Source: Chrysoporthe austroafricana
Lineage: Eukaryota > Ascomycota > Sordariomycetes > Diaporthales > Cryphonectriaceae
NCBI GenBank assembly: GCA_001051155.2
Contig: JYIP02000007.1
Span: forward strand, 1,056,342 to 1,120,341
Direction of reading: 5' to 3'
DNA length: 64,000 nt
In this document: positions 33,079-44,347 of the stretch, piece by piece
Position numbering within the stretch: the first letter of the stretch is position 1
Layout: each line of letters opens with the position of its first letter
Program-made: the position numbers and the translations under genes
Notes under the pieces: model-generated
What the model was told of the DNA's origin: nothing
The model's input: the letters and a program-made list of their open reading frames with translations, nothing else
The model's database searches: none

Positions 33079-36000
33079 ATCCGTTGATTGCAAACTCGCC
33101 GGTTGCCGTAGTTCCAGTAAGGCTGTGGCGGTCGCAGATCGTGTGACGATGTCAACTAACCACGCACCCACCAGACCGGCTGTTTGGGCACACGGGGCTT
33201 GGGCACCTTCCTTCGATCATGTCCTCTTCCACCGTCGTGGTCTTTGCTGAGCAACCGAGCCCCAGGCGGTATCTCGAACACAATTTGACGAATAGAAGAT
33301 ACTCCTTCCCGCAGACTGGGCAGTCGCAAGTGTGCTTCTCACACATCAAGCCGAAACATGCGGGAATCTCCAACAAAGTTTGAAGATGTCTTGAATTAGC
33401 GAAGGAGTAAAAATGCATTGTTAACAATCCGGAACCGTGCGGGAATTGTGCACGGCATGAGCGCAACTTTGCCTCCCTTTTGTCTGTCAGCATACTGGCG
33501 ACACTGGAGATCTTCTCCGGTCCAGGATTAGTAACACTTATCCCACAACACTAACAGGAAAGTTGGGGCGACCGAACCTCAATTGTCATAGAGCTGCCTG
33601 AGAGGTTTTGTCGTATTTTCGCCACAACACTGAGCACAGCCTTGGTAGGACAGTATGCTGCTGTGGCTTCTTGATGGCGGTCCGAGAGGATGTGTGGCGA
33701 TGCCGTGAGTGGAGGGGGGAGTATGGCTTGCGAACACAGGTCCGGCAGCTCACCCGACTTTGGACCAAAGCCTAAGGGCAGATGAACTTGCCGAGACCGA
33801 GAGCAAGCCTTACTTACCAAATAATTATGGTCCTAACCGAGAAATTTCCTGCAGACTGCTTCCTGCGCGAAAGCAATGCGTCCTGACCTGGAGCTATTGA
33901 CAGCGCGGGCCGGAGCAAATGCTCCTTAGTCGCTGTGATAGGCCCGTGCTGTAGGCGCTTACCTCCAGCAAAACCACAACCACAGGCCAAACACCACCGA
34001 ACAGCCGGTCTAGGCCCAATGGACCGTCGATCGACCTGCAAAGCGACGTCCCTATAAATCGCCACTACGCTCCCCTGCACGCCCGAACTTATATGACAGC
34101 CGAGCGGCATTGAACAGAAGGCAGAAGTCCACTACGCTCTCCGGACCTCTGCCGTTGCCACGACTGTATAACCATTGCATGCGGCGTCCGCCATCGACTC
34201 ATCGATTTGCAACAATCTTCTCGCACTCGAATCGCACCATCGAGGCATCTTGACGGCCCGCAGCCCTGGGGCACGCCAAGCGACGATCCTCGCAATGCGG
34301 CTTGTCCAAGAAGTCCGAGGGCTTGTCGCCGCAGGAAGGGCGCAGACAAATCACACCTGAACCGCGGAAGGCTGGCACGAGCTGGCCGGGTAGCCGTGCA
34401 TGCGCAGAGCGAAGCTATCGCACTTTCGACGGAGCGAAGGGCTGCCTCTGTGTCTCTGACGTGCAGCGAGCACTTGAATGCGAGAGACGATGGGGCATGT
34501 CGCCTCTACGTCCGGATTTGTCCCGCTCGATTTGTGCGTACGTTAAGCCGAGAAGGACCTCGAATTTTCCACAGGACCCCTAAAGCAGACCACCCTCGAT
34601 TGCAAATACTACCATAGAATGTAGACTTGACGACGGCTTCAGGGGTCACACGACCCACCGCGGTGGATTCCGCCTTGCAGGAAAAAGCCCAAGGACGTGA
34701 TGGGCTCACGCTGTTTTTCGTCCGCACGGTTGTCACCCAGAGCGGCGTCGATCAATGGATCAGTCTTCATCTACAAGAACAATAAGCCCGGGCGATTAGG
34801 CTCACATCAAGCTCCTCCCGGGCATCGACGTCTGGACTTTGTGGCGACGGAGGCTGAGGGGCGCTCTGCTGTACGACTTCGCCTGCATGAACTTTGGACG
34901 CTCGCGAGCTCCGACTGGACAGCCTTGTGTCGATCGCCACATGATTCGTGAATACTGGCAATACGAACGACGCAAGGCAATGCGCCCGTATGCTGAGATT
35001 TGCGGACATCACGATACTGAAGAATCCAACGTTTTCATTCCAGCAAGGACTGGCCCTGGCAGAAGGCAGTAGGTGAACGTTGAGGCTAACTTCGGGAGAA
35101 CCAATGCCATGGTACCTAGCCGAACGTCGCCGTCTAACTTCTCAGGGCATGCAGACCAGCAGCTAACGAATGTCTAGTCCCGGTCAAATTGTGCCACGCC
35201 GCATCTCATCTCTCGTGAGGCTGCTCGCTCCTCGGAACAATTGTGCGACACCTACATCGTTTTCGGACCAGGCTCCTTGTTTACTTTCCTAGGCGAACCT
35301 CGCCGCCGACCGAATATTTGCAGTGCTGCCCAATATCGCCACAGGTGGCAGTTTCAAGCTTTCTCGTGGAACCGCTGAGTCAGATTGCAATATCAACACG
35401 TGCATCGCGACGAACACTCTAGTCATGTCTTGAAAACTTCCCGTAGCGCCGATTAGCTAAATCTCGTGTCCTCAACGGAACCAGCATGTGCAATTCGGGT
35501 CACCAATCACATTACTCGAGGCACAGGTTCCTGTCGATCTATACCATTTCAACAATATTATAAACACCTGCGTGACCTCTTTCATCCGACCAGCCGGATG
35601 ATGTTGAGCTTCAGTGGCTGAAGCTCCACGGTTCTTCTCCGGTGATCGCCATCGACAAAACTCCAGCATCCGCCACACCAGCCTGTCACGCCTGTCAAGC
35701 ATCATTCTGCATCGCCACCAACATATCCAATACTTCTCCCGTCTCTCATTGGGCTCAGCCACAGCATCCACCCTCACATGCATGTCGCAGCGATGATCCC
35801 TCGCCCCAGACGGTAGCGAGCTACTGTATTACTTGCAAGCTCCCGTGCGGACTCCGCAAGCTCAGCCGCAATAAAGCTCGACTTCATTCCGTTCGTCTGC
35901 TACCGAGATCGCCTATTCGCCACCGTCCCCTAACGTAAATGGATTTACAGGTTCGAGAGGACGCGATGACGACTTGCAAATGATCATCGAGGTGTAATGA

Positions 36001-38035
36001 GGTCGGGGCACTGCCGCGTTGAGTAGTCACATCGTATGCGGGCGATCTGTTCAACACCAGACTGGTGCTCGGTGAGGAGGTCACAGCTCGCCCTCCCCGA
36101 AGATGTGTTGGCCTCAAATGGCATTCTTAGATACAGATTTCATTCACAGCGTCAGGGACAGTGCAGCTTCACTTCTGCGTATGGATACGTGCTTGCCGTC
36201 CATAGCACCGAGGGACGAGGAGCCAAAATCCTCCTCATCATCTCCGTCCGCTGCGTCGAGCATCCAGCTCTCACAGAAACCAGAAACAACAAGGTAGACG
36301 TAACGGTGTGTTTACGGAGGCAGCTCCGGCCACGCTGACTGGCCGGCCCTGGCCTGCCCGGAGCCCTTGGGGAAATCCTAGCGGTGCCTCTGCGAGACCA
36401 GACGTCAATCCTTGACCTGCTGTTCCATTGACCCAGGATCCTCGCGGCACGATTTGTCAGCCCGTCGAAGTTCGTAGATAGCCTCGCGTTCCAGCATCTT
36501 GTGGGTCTGTTCAGGAGCGAAAGCTCCGGCCCTGAGACCTGACGGATACTACGTAGTAATGATCAGTATTGTTGCGTTAAAGACCACAGATGGACACTTG
36601 GTCGTCCTTGAATAGGGGGACGCGTCCTACTGGGAGCCCGCAAGTGCCCGCTAGATCCAGCTGTTCGCCGCACACTCTTCACAGGACCGCCTAAAGCTTT
36701 CGGGGTCTTTGATTTCTTCATGAACGTCGAAGCAGGCCATGCCTAGGGCTCGCACCGGGAACTGCGAGAAAATGTCGCATCGATGGAATGGCACTTGAAG
36801 CACTGGACTACAGTGATGACGCACATTTTTCGCTTGGCTGTAGTGACTGACTTGGTCTTGCTGCTCGTCTGGCTTCTCCGTGCGTGTTGTATGAGCCCAT
36901 CATACTCTGGTTTGCATCCTCAGACTCAACGGATCAATGTGGCTGAGAGATGCTGGTTCAGAAAAGAGACGCTGACTGCATCATGGAGCGAGAGACTTCG
37001 ACGTTTGATATTAGTGAATCAAATTCTCTTTCTGGAGGTTACACAGTTTCCGATGTTGAATATTCCCCCTGTCTGCTTCACCAGAGCGTTCTCATTGCCA
37101 ATACATATTATTCCCTCTGACTACTTAACAACAGTATGTGAGATGCGAAACGACTCCCGGTGAAGACCAACAGTGAGAGCGCCGTGTTGATTTCTGTGCT
37201 CAAAAATCTTCGAGTTATGCTTCATTGTGGCTGTATTTTCAACAGCGCAACGCTGTGAGAGTTATTGTTGAGTGTCGAAATGCAAGTACCAGTGGACGAC
37301 CGTGGTAAAAGACCAGGATGGTGCACAATTTATTGGTATTCTGCCATCAAATTTTGGAAGACTTCTTTCACCCACCCCCTCTTTCATAGAATGACCACGA
37401 CTTCCAAAATGTCGCTGAGGTTGTTCCGATGTTCAGATTGAAAACTTCCTCCTCCCTGTCACTATCAACGCGCTTTTGCCACCTCAAGTGAGGCGGGGCT
37501 TTTTGGAGGTTGCCGTTCTCTCACATGACTCTTCAGCGACCATTCGGAATCACCCTCATCCTAAGTTTTAGAAGCAGCAGGGTAGGTAAGCAAGGATTCC
37601 ATATTTGTGCAATCAGTTCTACGCCATCCATTCCCCGTAGCCATGTGCTTCTTCATGCACGAGTCGTCATGCCCATTAGGGCTTGTTCTTTTGTCACCGA
37701 ACTTCCGGAGCCCGCTGTTTCCCCCATTAAAAAGCAAGTCAGCTCGGAGATCCAGAATCAAGCTCCTCCTCGTCGTCGCCTTGGACTATCGCAGTCAATG
37801 TATACCTAGCAGTAGCAAACGATGGGACAATCTCTAGGGCGGAGGATCCTATTCTCCCCACCCCCTTTTCTTCAAACCTTCGGTTGTTCTGACCCATCCA
37901 ACATGAAGTCTGGAGAACACACCGGAAAACAAAGTCAGTCATTAAATGCCAGGGGTCCAACACTCCACAGAGACTGCCTCTCAGAAACTCATTCCTCATT
38001 GAATGGGATTCAAAAAACGTCCAGTGTTAGAACGA
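33079..38035. other. Gene-poor region of about 5 kb
   Basis: No gene can be supported. Open frames are short and contain no motif; an ATG frame at 36,783-37,163 (126 codons, one hydrophobic segment) is the longest of them and may be chance. Base composition is mixed, not the extreme AT of RIP-saturated DNA. Old degraded repeats or unrecognised non-coding RNAs cannot be excluded. Confidence 0.4.
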
Positions 38036-38690
38036 TTATGTACGCTCTGCCTCAACCTCAACCTCTCCATCATTCGCCAAATTGGTAGCGTACCCGAGGT
38101 GCCCGAAGTGCTCTGCAGTCTCCTTCGGTGTTCGTCTAGCAACATTCCGAAGGTCCCTTCTCGCACCTCTACCCAGCAGGAACCGGGTACACTTCATTTC
38201 ACACTCCGCAGCGGCACCAAGCAGTACGCTTCCCTATTCATCTCGCTTCTCCCAGTTAATATTTGGTTTCTTAAGTATCTCGTCGGCATTCGCCCCGGCC
38301 TCGTCTAGAAGCACGCGTAGCAGCCCGACATAGCCCTTCCATGCCGCTGACAAGGTGGCTATGGGCCCCTCGATATCAACTCTCTTCTGCACGATAAAAT
38401 TACTATATCAGCCGGGGTGGCCGCGTAGCACGCGGTATCAAGCGCCGTCGCGGCGTAAGAGGCGCTGCCCATGTTGGCGTCGGGATCTACGCCGTACTCG
38501 AGGCTCGCGGACGCACCCGATGTGTCCCCATCCCTGTCTGTGCCACTGTGGCCGAGGGCGCAGATCAGGGCGTCACCGCAATGGTCCAGGCTGTAGTGAT
38601 ATTCCAGCCGTGCCGAAGCATGCATTCGAATGCAGAAATGTGAAGCCCCGCGAGCGCGGCCTGTATTGCGTGGAAGCGGCACTCTTAACC
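38036..38690 (-). pseudogene. Ankyrin-repeat protein remnant
   Basis: On the minus strand, fragments of ankyrin repeats can be read in order but in different frames: AIQAALAGLHISAFECMLRH, then ALICALGHSG, LEYGVDPDANMGSA and ALDTACYAATPADIV, then LSAAWKGYVGLLRVLLDEAG, and finally CTRFLLGRGARRDLRN with RRTPKETAEHFGHLGYA. The helix-turn-helix rhythm and the typical G-TPL-like, LL-GAD-like positions are clear. At least two frame changes (near 38,580 and 38,360) and an in-frame TAG at 38234-38236 break it, and no start is seen. It looks like the 3' part of a decayed NLR-type or ankyrin-only fungal gene; the rest is not detectable. Boundaries are approximate. Confidence 0.65.
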
Positions 38691-39399
38691 ACGGCTGAGG
38701 GGTGGATCCACACCTTCGACATTAGCTCTTCTAAATGCTGCTGACAGAGCTGTCGTTAGGGCTCAAGGTCCATAAATCTCCCTATTTCGAGCAGTTACTG
38801 CGGTTCATTATGGTTGTTTTGTTCAGCGGCTGATTTGGTAGAGTTGGTGAAACCGTGGACGAATGTCGTAGAGGACATGTTATATGGTGGACTGGCGCCG
38901 GCCACAATGATTGTAAATTGAGGAAAGAGGATCTGAGCGTATGGCAGACATCTAGACATTTTTTTTTGTTGTTGTTGTTGCTGTTGTTGTGTGGAGGGCT
39001 AAGAAGACGAAGGTCGCAGCGAATCCAATAGTACTGTTGCCTAACATATCCTGAGCAGCCACGAGATAATGCAGTTTTGTTCTACTTTAGAATAGAGATC
39101 AATTTCAAATACTACTTTTGATCGTCTTCCTATATACTTCTTTTTTTTCATGGAATGCAGCGACGCTACCGTCTGTCTGTAGGATTTCCTAGCATATTTA
39201 AAGTCCTGGTCTGCTGTTGTTCACTTTAACTTTTGAATGTTCTGCAGTTCTAGATAGACAGACAGTGGATACAAGTGTTAATTGAAGGTTGTCCGCAAAA
39301 GGTTGTTACAACGCCACGGAAGAAAAAAAATTAGTTATCGAGACTAGTACGAAAATAGCGCTGTAATTTTTGCGTGGTATTACTATTACTTTATTACTA
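38691..39399. other. Intergenic with simple repeats
   Basis: No gene is seen. It contains a T run followed by a GTT microsatellite and other T-rich stretches around 39,080-39,150. Confidence 0.4.
38968..38990 (+). repeat. GTT microsatellite
   Basis: About seven GTT/GTT-like units with one CTG variant follow a run of nine T bases at 38959-38967. Confidence 0.85.
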
Positions 39400-40119
39400 T
39401 TATAAATTCTGAATCTTAATTATCCTTTCTGATTCAGTAATGCACAATGCCTTCTCATTCAGCACGTGGTAGGGGTGCAAGTCAGGAGTCTCGCCGAGTT
39501 CCTCCTCCACCAGGTCAAGGAGCCTCTGCCTCAACCTGAGCTCGCTCGTCATCATTCGGCTGTTCCATAGCATCCTGGGGTCTTGACTCAATGTATTCTC
39601 GTCACGGTAGAGAACCAGTATTTGTACGTTCTTGAGTCCTTTTTTCTTGGCATCATCCACGTCGCTGAGGAATCCCTTTAGTGTGTCCTGCATGCGTCCT
39701 TCTACCAAATGCGCGAGAAACGCATCATATCGGACCTGTCCCGGTTTGGGACTGCTGCGGTATCGTCCTGTCACTGCGACTCCAATACCCCCAGCCAAAC
39801 AATGTATTTGCAGGCCGCTGTCAAACTCTTGGGCTTTGTGGAACCCATCCCAGACCTCGATCGCGTCGTAGTCCGGGTCGCGAGGCCTGGGCTTTGTAAG
39901 CTTGTTGATGGGTGGATTGGTGAGTCTTGTGGGCGATAGTAACGAGGGCCGAAGGATAGATGTTGGGAAGCCCGGGGATTTTGGGAAGAGGGAGTTTAAG
40001 GGTGACCAGCCATTGCCCGAGTAGAGACCAAGAGCGTTTTCCTTAGGTCTTTCGAGGTGGTGGACAATTATGGTTCCCTTGAATCGCTGTTGGCGAGCCA
40101 GTTTTGTTTGGAGAGACAT
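39400..40119 (-). CDS. Orphan hypothetical protein, 239 aa
   Basis: An uninterrupted frame from ATG 40119 to 39400; the open frame extends further upstream to 40,290 with only a TTG start and a run of Lys codons. The sequence is protein-like: strands and helices alternate, e.g. RFKGTIIVHHLERPKE, DAIEVWDGFHKAQEFDSGL, VRYDAFLAHLVEGRMQDTLK, GLKNVQILVLYRDENTL, then an acidic helix LLDLVEEELGETPDLHPY. A Pro-rich linker lies near residues 55-80. I recognise no family and no catalytic motif. It lies in a gene-poor region beside an ankyrin relic, so it may be a young, accessory or decaying gene with a missing 5' exon. The regular length without a stop is the main reason for calling it. Confidence 0.45.
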   Translation of the reverse strand: MSLQTKLARQQRFKGTIIVHHLERPKENALGLYSGNGWSPLNSLFPKSPGFPTSILRPSLLSPTRLTNPPINKLTKPRPRDPDYDAIEVWDGFHKAQEFDSGLQIHCLAGGIGVAVTGRYRSSPKPGQVRYDAFLAHLVEGRMQDTLKGFLSDVDDAKKKGLKNVQILVLYRDENTLSQDPRMLWNSRMMTSELRLRQRLLDLVEEELGETPDLHPYHVLNEKALCITESERIIKIQNL

Positions 40120-42381
40120 GAATGCGTCGGGACTGATTATTTGAGGTGCAGGCGCCAGTGAAAGCGTTTCGCATCCGATGTTGGATTTAACGTCCTGAGA
40201 CGGTTTTCTTTTCTTTTTTTTTTTCCCCTGACAACGGGCTCGTGTTGCGCGAACAATCCCGCTGAGATAAGCGAACGAGGAGTTGAGCAATTTATTGGAA
40301 GAATAAGTCCGCCGATAACTGTCCTGGTTCGATTTGCTTTAGAACAACACTCGGGAAACAACACGGCGACTTAGAGTTGTGTGGTCAATCGTCTCCTGTC
40401 ACTGTACTATTGAACTGGACAAATGAATGAAATCTCTTGCTGTACATACCTGAACGGGATCGCCCTGTCTATGAAAATGACTGTTCAGTATAGAAAGCCT
40501 TACGCTATTGTTTGCGAACGATGGTGGAAGGTGGAAATGGATGAAGAGTGAGCTCACTCATCACTGATTACGTGTGGGGGCTGCCGTGCCCAAATACTGT
40601 CGAGATCACAATAGAGTTCAAGCCATGCATGGCCTTGTCTATGAGACCTCGTTCGAAACGAACTGCTTCGGATCTGTCTCTGGGGTGGGACAACTGAGGC
40701 GTGCGACCCCGTTGCGCGACCGCAGTAAGCCGAACCCATGGCTCGATGCCTATGACCCAATGACTTGTCTTTGTTGAATAGAATGATGTTGGTATCTCAT
40801 GAACAACCTTGAAGAACTTACCCCTGGTATTTTCTTTCTTATTTAGTGGAGTGGTCTACGGAAGCGGTTGCTCAGCGTGCTTGGGTTCAGAGTTCCAAGG
40901 CTGTCGAAGTGCTCTACCTCGTCCTCGGACCAGCTGCCGCTCAGATAATCCCATGTCATGGAAATTTTGCAAGCACCTGTCTCGGAAGCAAGCGTCGTTT
41001 CTTTACTATCCAAAATTCCGAAAATCTGCTTAAAATCTGTGTTAGACTCAGATCAGTGGTCACCGACATGACTTTGACTTTGCTTGCCCCGGGGGGTTGA
41101 GCTGTGGGGTTGGCCTCGCCTACGGCCATCTTGTGTCAGCTTGCCTAGGCACCCATAAACCCTGCTGTTCCCATCTTTCCAGTGAATGCATGAGATCAGG
41201 CAACAGTACAATTTTGAGTGTATGCCTCTTCGAAAACTAGGCATTAATCACCCTCGAAACTCGGCCATCGTTGGGTTGCATCGTGTAGTAATTGGCTAGG
41301 GCAAGTATCTTCCACACACAGACAGACTGGGTTCCCTCGAATGGCAGAATCAATCAAGGTGGTATGATGTCTAAGTGACAGTCTGTTCTCCTGGGCGAAT
41401 TAGCTAGCTTCCCAACTTCTTCTTCGAGACACCGCATCAAGCGATAGCCCCAATTAAAAAGACGATCGCCGAAAGAATATTGTGAAATTAAGAATTGCTG
41501 CTAGGGTCCTTCGCGAGCAGATCTAGCTGCTACAAAATAGCAGCGATGAGGCCCGGTGCCCCAGGCTCGCGGGCCGCTCCGCCTAGTTTCAGGACAAGAG
41601 ATGCAGAGCAGTGGAAGAGAGCCGATATATACATATACATATATATGTGTGTGGTTGGGGGGGGGGCCTGTTGGAAAGATCGGCCGCCTTCCATATCGGA
41701 ATAAGAGGACGAGGAGGGAGTTGATTATTTGACTGGGGAATCGCAGGTGAGGAAATTGATGCAGGCTTGGACGTCTGTGCAACGCCTTGCTTCCACAGGT
41801 ACAGATGTGCCTGTGAGACCTTGTTCTTGGGTCTGATCGAACAAGGTCTGGACATGGATCGAGGAGCACCAGGTTATCGACACGTGCGGGCAAACGGGCG
41901 AGAGTCGAGAAATCCAAGAGAGGTATGTGCAAAGTCCTGTGGGCGGCACCTCAACCCACTTCCCGTCTCCTTGGTATGTTCTAGGCTATCTTTCGGAGGG
42001 TAATGTATTGGACATATTTTCTGCAATATGTGAATATCGGGCGTAGAAGTGGTATTCGGCTTCACACTTCCCAGGCGTCTGTCCGCTGTGTTGTTGAGGA
42101 GACCAATCTAGACGGCTGTCTTGGTGGCACATCTCAGCCTCTCATATTTAACTGGACCGAGCTATCCACTGGCTATCCGCCGGTGCCCAACCAGTGCAAC
42201 CGGACCAGAGAAATAGATGCTAGTCCTTGCGAATGGTGTTCAAGATGCACAACAGAAAGGATAGGACCTCTGAAGAATTGCTTTTTTGATGCTGCCCGGT
42301 CTATCTACACACCGAACCCGAAATGCTGAACCTGCTTGCGCTCCACGACTTCTTTCGTCTCCCGATATTCAAACATTTTGT
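40120..42381. other. Gene-poor region with short simple repeats
   Basis: No gene is supported over 2.3 kb. A TA/CATA-rich microsatellite runs about 41,626-41,654, followed by a G run at about 41,659-41,667. Confidence 0.4.
41626..41654 (+). repeat. TA/CATA microsatellite
   Basis: A run of ATATA and CATATA units ending in GTGTGTG. Confidence 0.8.
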
Positions 42382-42999
42382 CTAGTAGCCGTCCTTGCCC
42401 CACTTGTTGTACTTCTCGTGCAGCTCCTAGAGAACATGTCAGCATTTGTTCCTCCAAGGTGCTTGGCTTCTCGCTATTCGTACCTTGGGCAGATTGACGT
42501 TGGGAACGACAACAGTGTTGATGGCACTGGGGGCATCCTTGGGTGCGGCCGACCTGTCCCCGCCGGGGTAGTACTGGTACTTGCCCTCACCACCGGTCTC
42601 CCAAGGGCTGCCGGCGTGGGGGACCTTTTGCTCGGATGTAGAAGAGGTCGGCGTGCGCCCTGTTCAGAATTTCAGCTTTCCGCGCATCGATTTTAACCTT
42701 GCATCTCCCCATCACGACGTACCGAAGTAGAAGCCAGCGCCGCCGAGAGCGGCAACCATTATACCGCCGAGGATCTAGAGATGAGCCCGTCGTCAGCGTC
42801 TGTCCATTCAAGCTCCCCATATATCTTCTGACAGTCCGCACAGTCGTCGAGGGTCGTCGCGGCCTGGGTTTTGACGCACCATGAGCTCGGGGTTGCGCTT
42901 GCTCTCTTCTTTCAGAAGATGCTCGCTGCCGCTAGCCTGCTGAGCCTGTAGCCGGCGGACGGTGGTAGAGAAGGCGCGGGTAGCGATTCTGGACGCCAT
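42382..42999 (-). CDS. Small single-pass mitochondrial membrane protein, uncharacterised
   Basis: Four-exon model complement(join(42382..42426,42484..42659,42723..42774,42880..42999)), 130 aa; introns 57, 63 and 105 nt, all GT-AG. The N-terminus MASRIATRAFSTTVRRLQAQ is Arg/Ser/Thr-rich without acids, a strong mitochondrial presequence. After a polar stretch (KRNPELM) comes one transmembrane segment, ILGGIMVAALGGAGFYFG (about 41-58), with a GG-rich small-residue pattern. The soluble tail has conserved-looking blocks SPWETGGEGKYQYYPGGD, INTVVVPNVNLPKELHEKYN and ends KWGKDGY. The layout suggests an inner-membrane protein with the tail in the intermembrane space. I recognise no named family; accessory roles in respiratory complexes or cristae are open guesses. 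A CCAAT box lies about 170 bp upstream. Confidence 0.8.
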
Positions 43000-44347
43000 G
43001 GCTGCTGTTTAAGATGGCGAATATGTCGTGTGAGAGGACAATGGGTCGTGGGCCGGTGCAACGGGTTCGAAATGTTGTCGTTGGACGTCAGAACGGATTG
43101 CAGGCAGCGTCTCGTACGATTCCACCCGCTGCGGAGCTCAAGAGCGGCCGGAATGACATAATGATCCTGTGATTGGCTGCTCACGGATAGAGCTCTTCAC
43201 TGGCCAATGCTTCCATGTCTGCTTAGATAATCCGTATCGCGGTCGGCGAACAGCCGGAACGAGGCGGCAAACAGCTGCTCAAGCTTTGGGGGTAACTTAC
43301 TCGGTAGGCTCTCATCTACCGTCGCATGAAGACCCGCCCGCCCCCAGTCCGGCTTCCTTGTGGGTCACGGCAGCGTCAATCTACAGCAGTATGATTAGTA
43401 GGCATCCGGGGCCTGAGCGGCGTGCCTCACCTGCACGGGGCTAGCCGTTGTGATGTGCTTGACACCCACCCTCCCACTGACCTCTGAGACTCAACCGTTT
43501 CGTTTCAGGACACAACTGATCTCGCCACGCACGACTTCAACGACATTCCTCGGTACCTTGTGTACTTCGTGATCGATCGAAGCCATCTCGGATCTCCCCT
43601 GGACCCATCTCGACGCCCTAACAACCAGTCGCTTGCCTACGGAGAATAAGGTACCCTATACAAGGAGTGGGACGACGGGGCGACCAACCAGCCAGCCTTG
43701 TTGAATGGAAAGGATCCGGATCCAATACGCGAGGCAACCCGAAAAGAGCAGCTCGTCCGCAGCGCTGTTCTTTCGAATCATTTGACGTGACTGTCATCAC
43801 TGCCATTCTCTCTTTCTCCTTTTTTCGCCGCCGCCGCCAACCTCGTCCAACCTCACGTCGCTCTTTTGACCACCTGCGCCTCGCTGCGCTGCCACTCCTT
43901 TGAACAACACAATAGAAATCCTTCTCCATCTTCTTCTTCGCCTTCTCCTTCTCCTTCTTTTCTTCTCACCCTCCCTTGGCTAAGTTAAAGGCTCTTTTTT
44001 AATTCCCCTTTTCGGGCGCCGAACTTTCATACCTAATTCATACCCGCACGCGAACGTCCGTCCGCAGGACCAGAGCACAGTACAACGTCGCAATCTCCCA
44101 CCACCGCGATCCGGGAAGTGCCCTGTACCGCGAAAGCCTGCAAGACGTCCGGCACGAACCATACCTCGAGCACTTCCGACTTTCGCGGCTCAATTTTGGT
44201 GCCCCACTGCAACCCTTGATCGCTCTCATCAACTTGTAGAGGAACATGAGATCCTAACACGACGATTTACTGAGACCACCTTACGTACCTACGAATAGGG
44301 GACCTTTCGGGCAATCAAGAGCGTGGGCCCAAGACGCGAACGGCGAC
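43000..44347. promoter_or_regulatory. Divergent upstream region, CCAAT boxes and CT-rich leader
   Basis: 1.35 kb between the divergent mitochondrial gene and ERF2. CCAAT pentamers occur at 43172-43176 (minus strand, AGCCAATCA context) and 43204-43208 (plus). From about 43,800 the plus strand is strongly CT-rich, as is usual for transcribed leaders in filamentous fungi. No coding is supported. Confidence 0.45.

Noticed and set aside
36783..37163. ATG-initiated 126-codon frame with one hydrophobic stretch
   Set aside because: No motif, no neighbouring support, and similar chance frames occur throughout this gene-poor region.
43055..43070. GGTTCGA-type boxes here and at about 35,951 and 40,325 as possible tRNA B boxes
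   Set aside because: None has a matching A box at the right distance or a foldable acceptor stem, so no tRNA is called.
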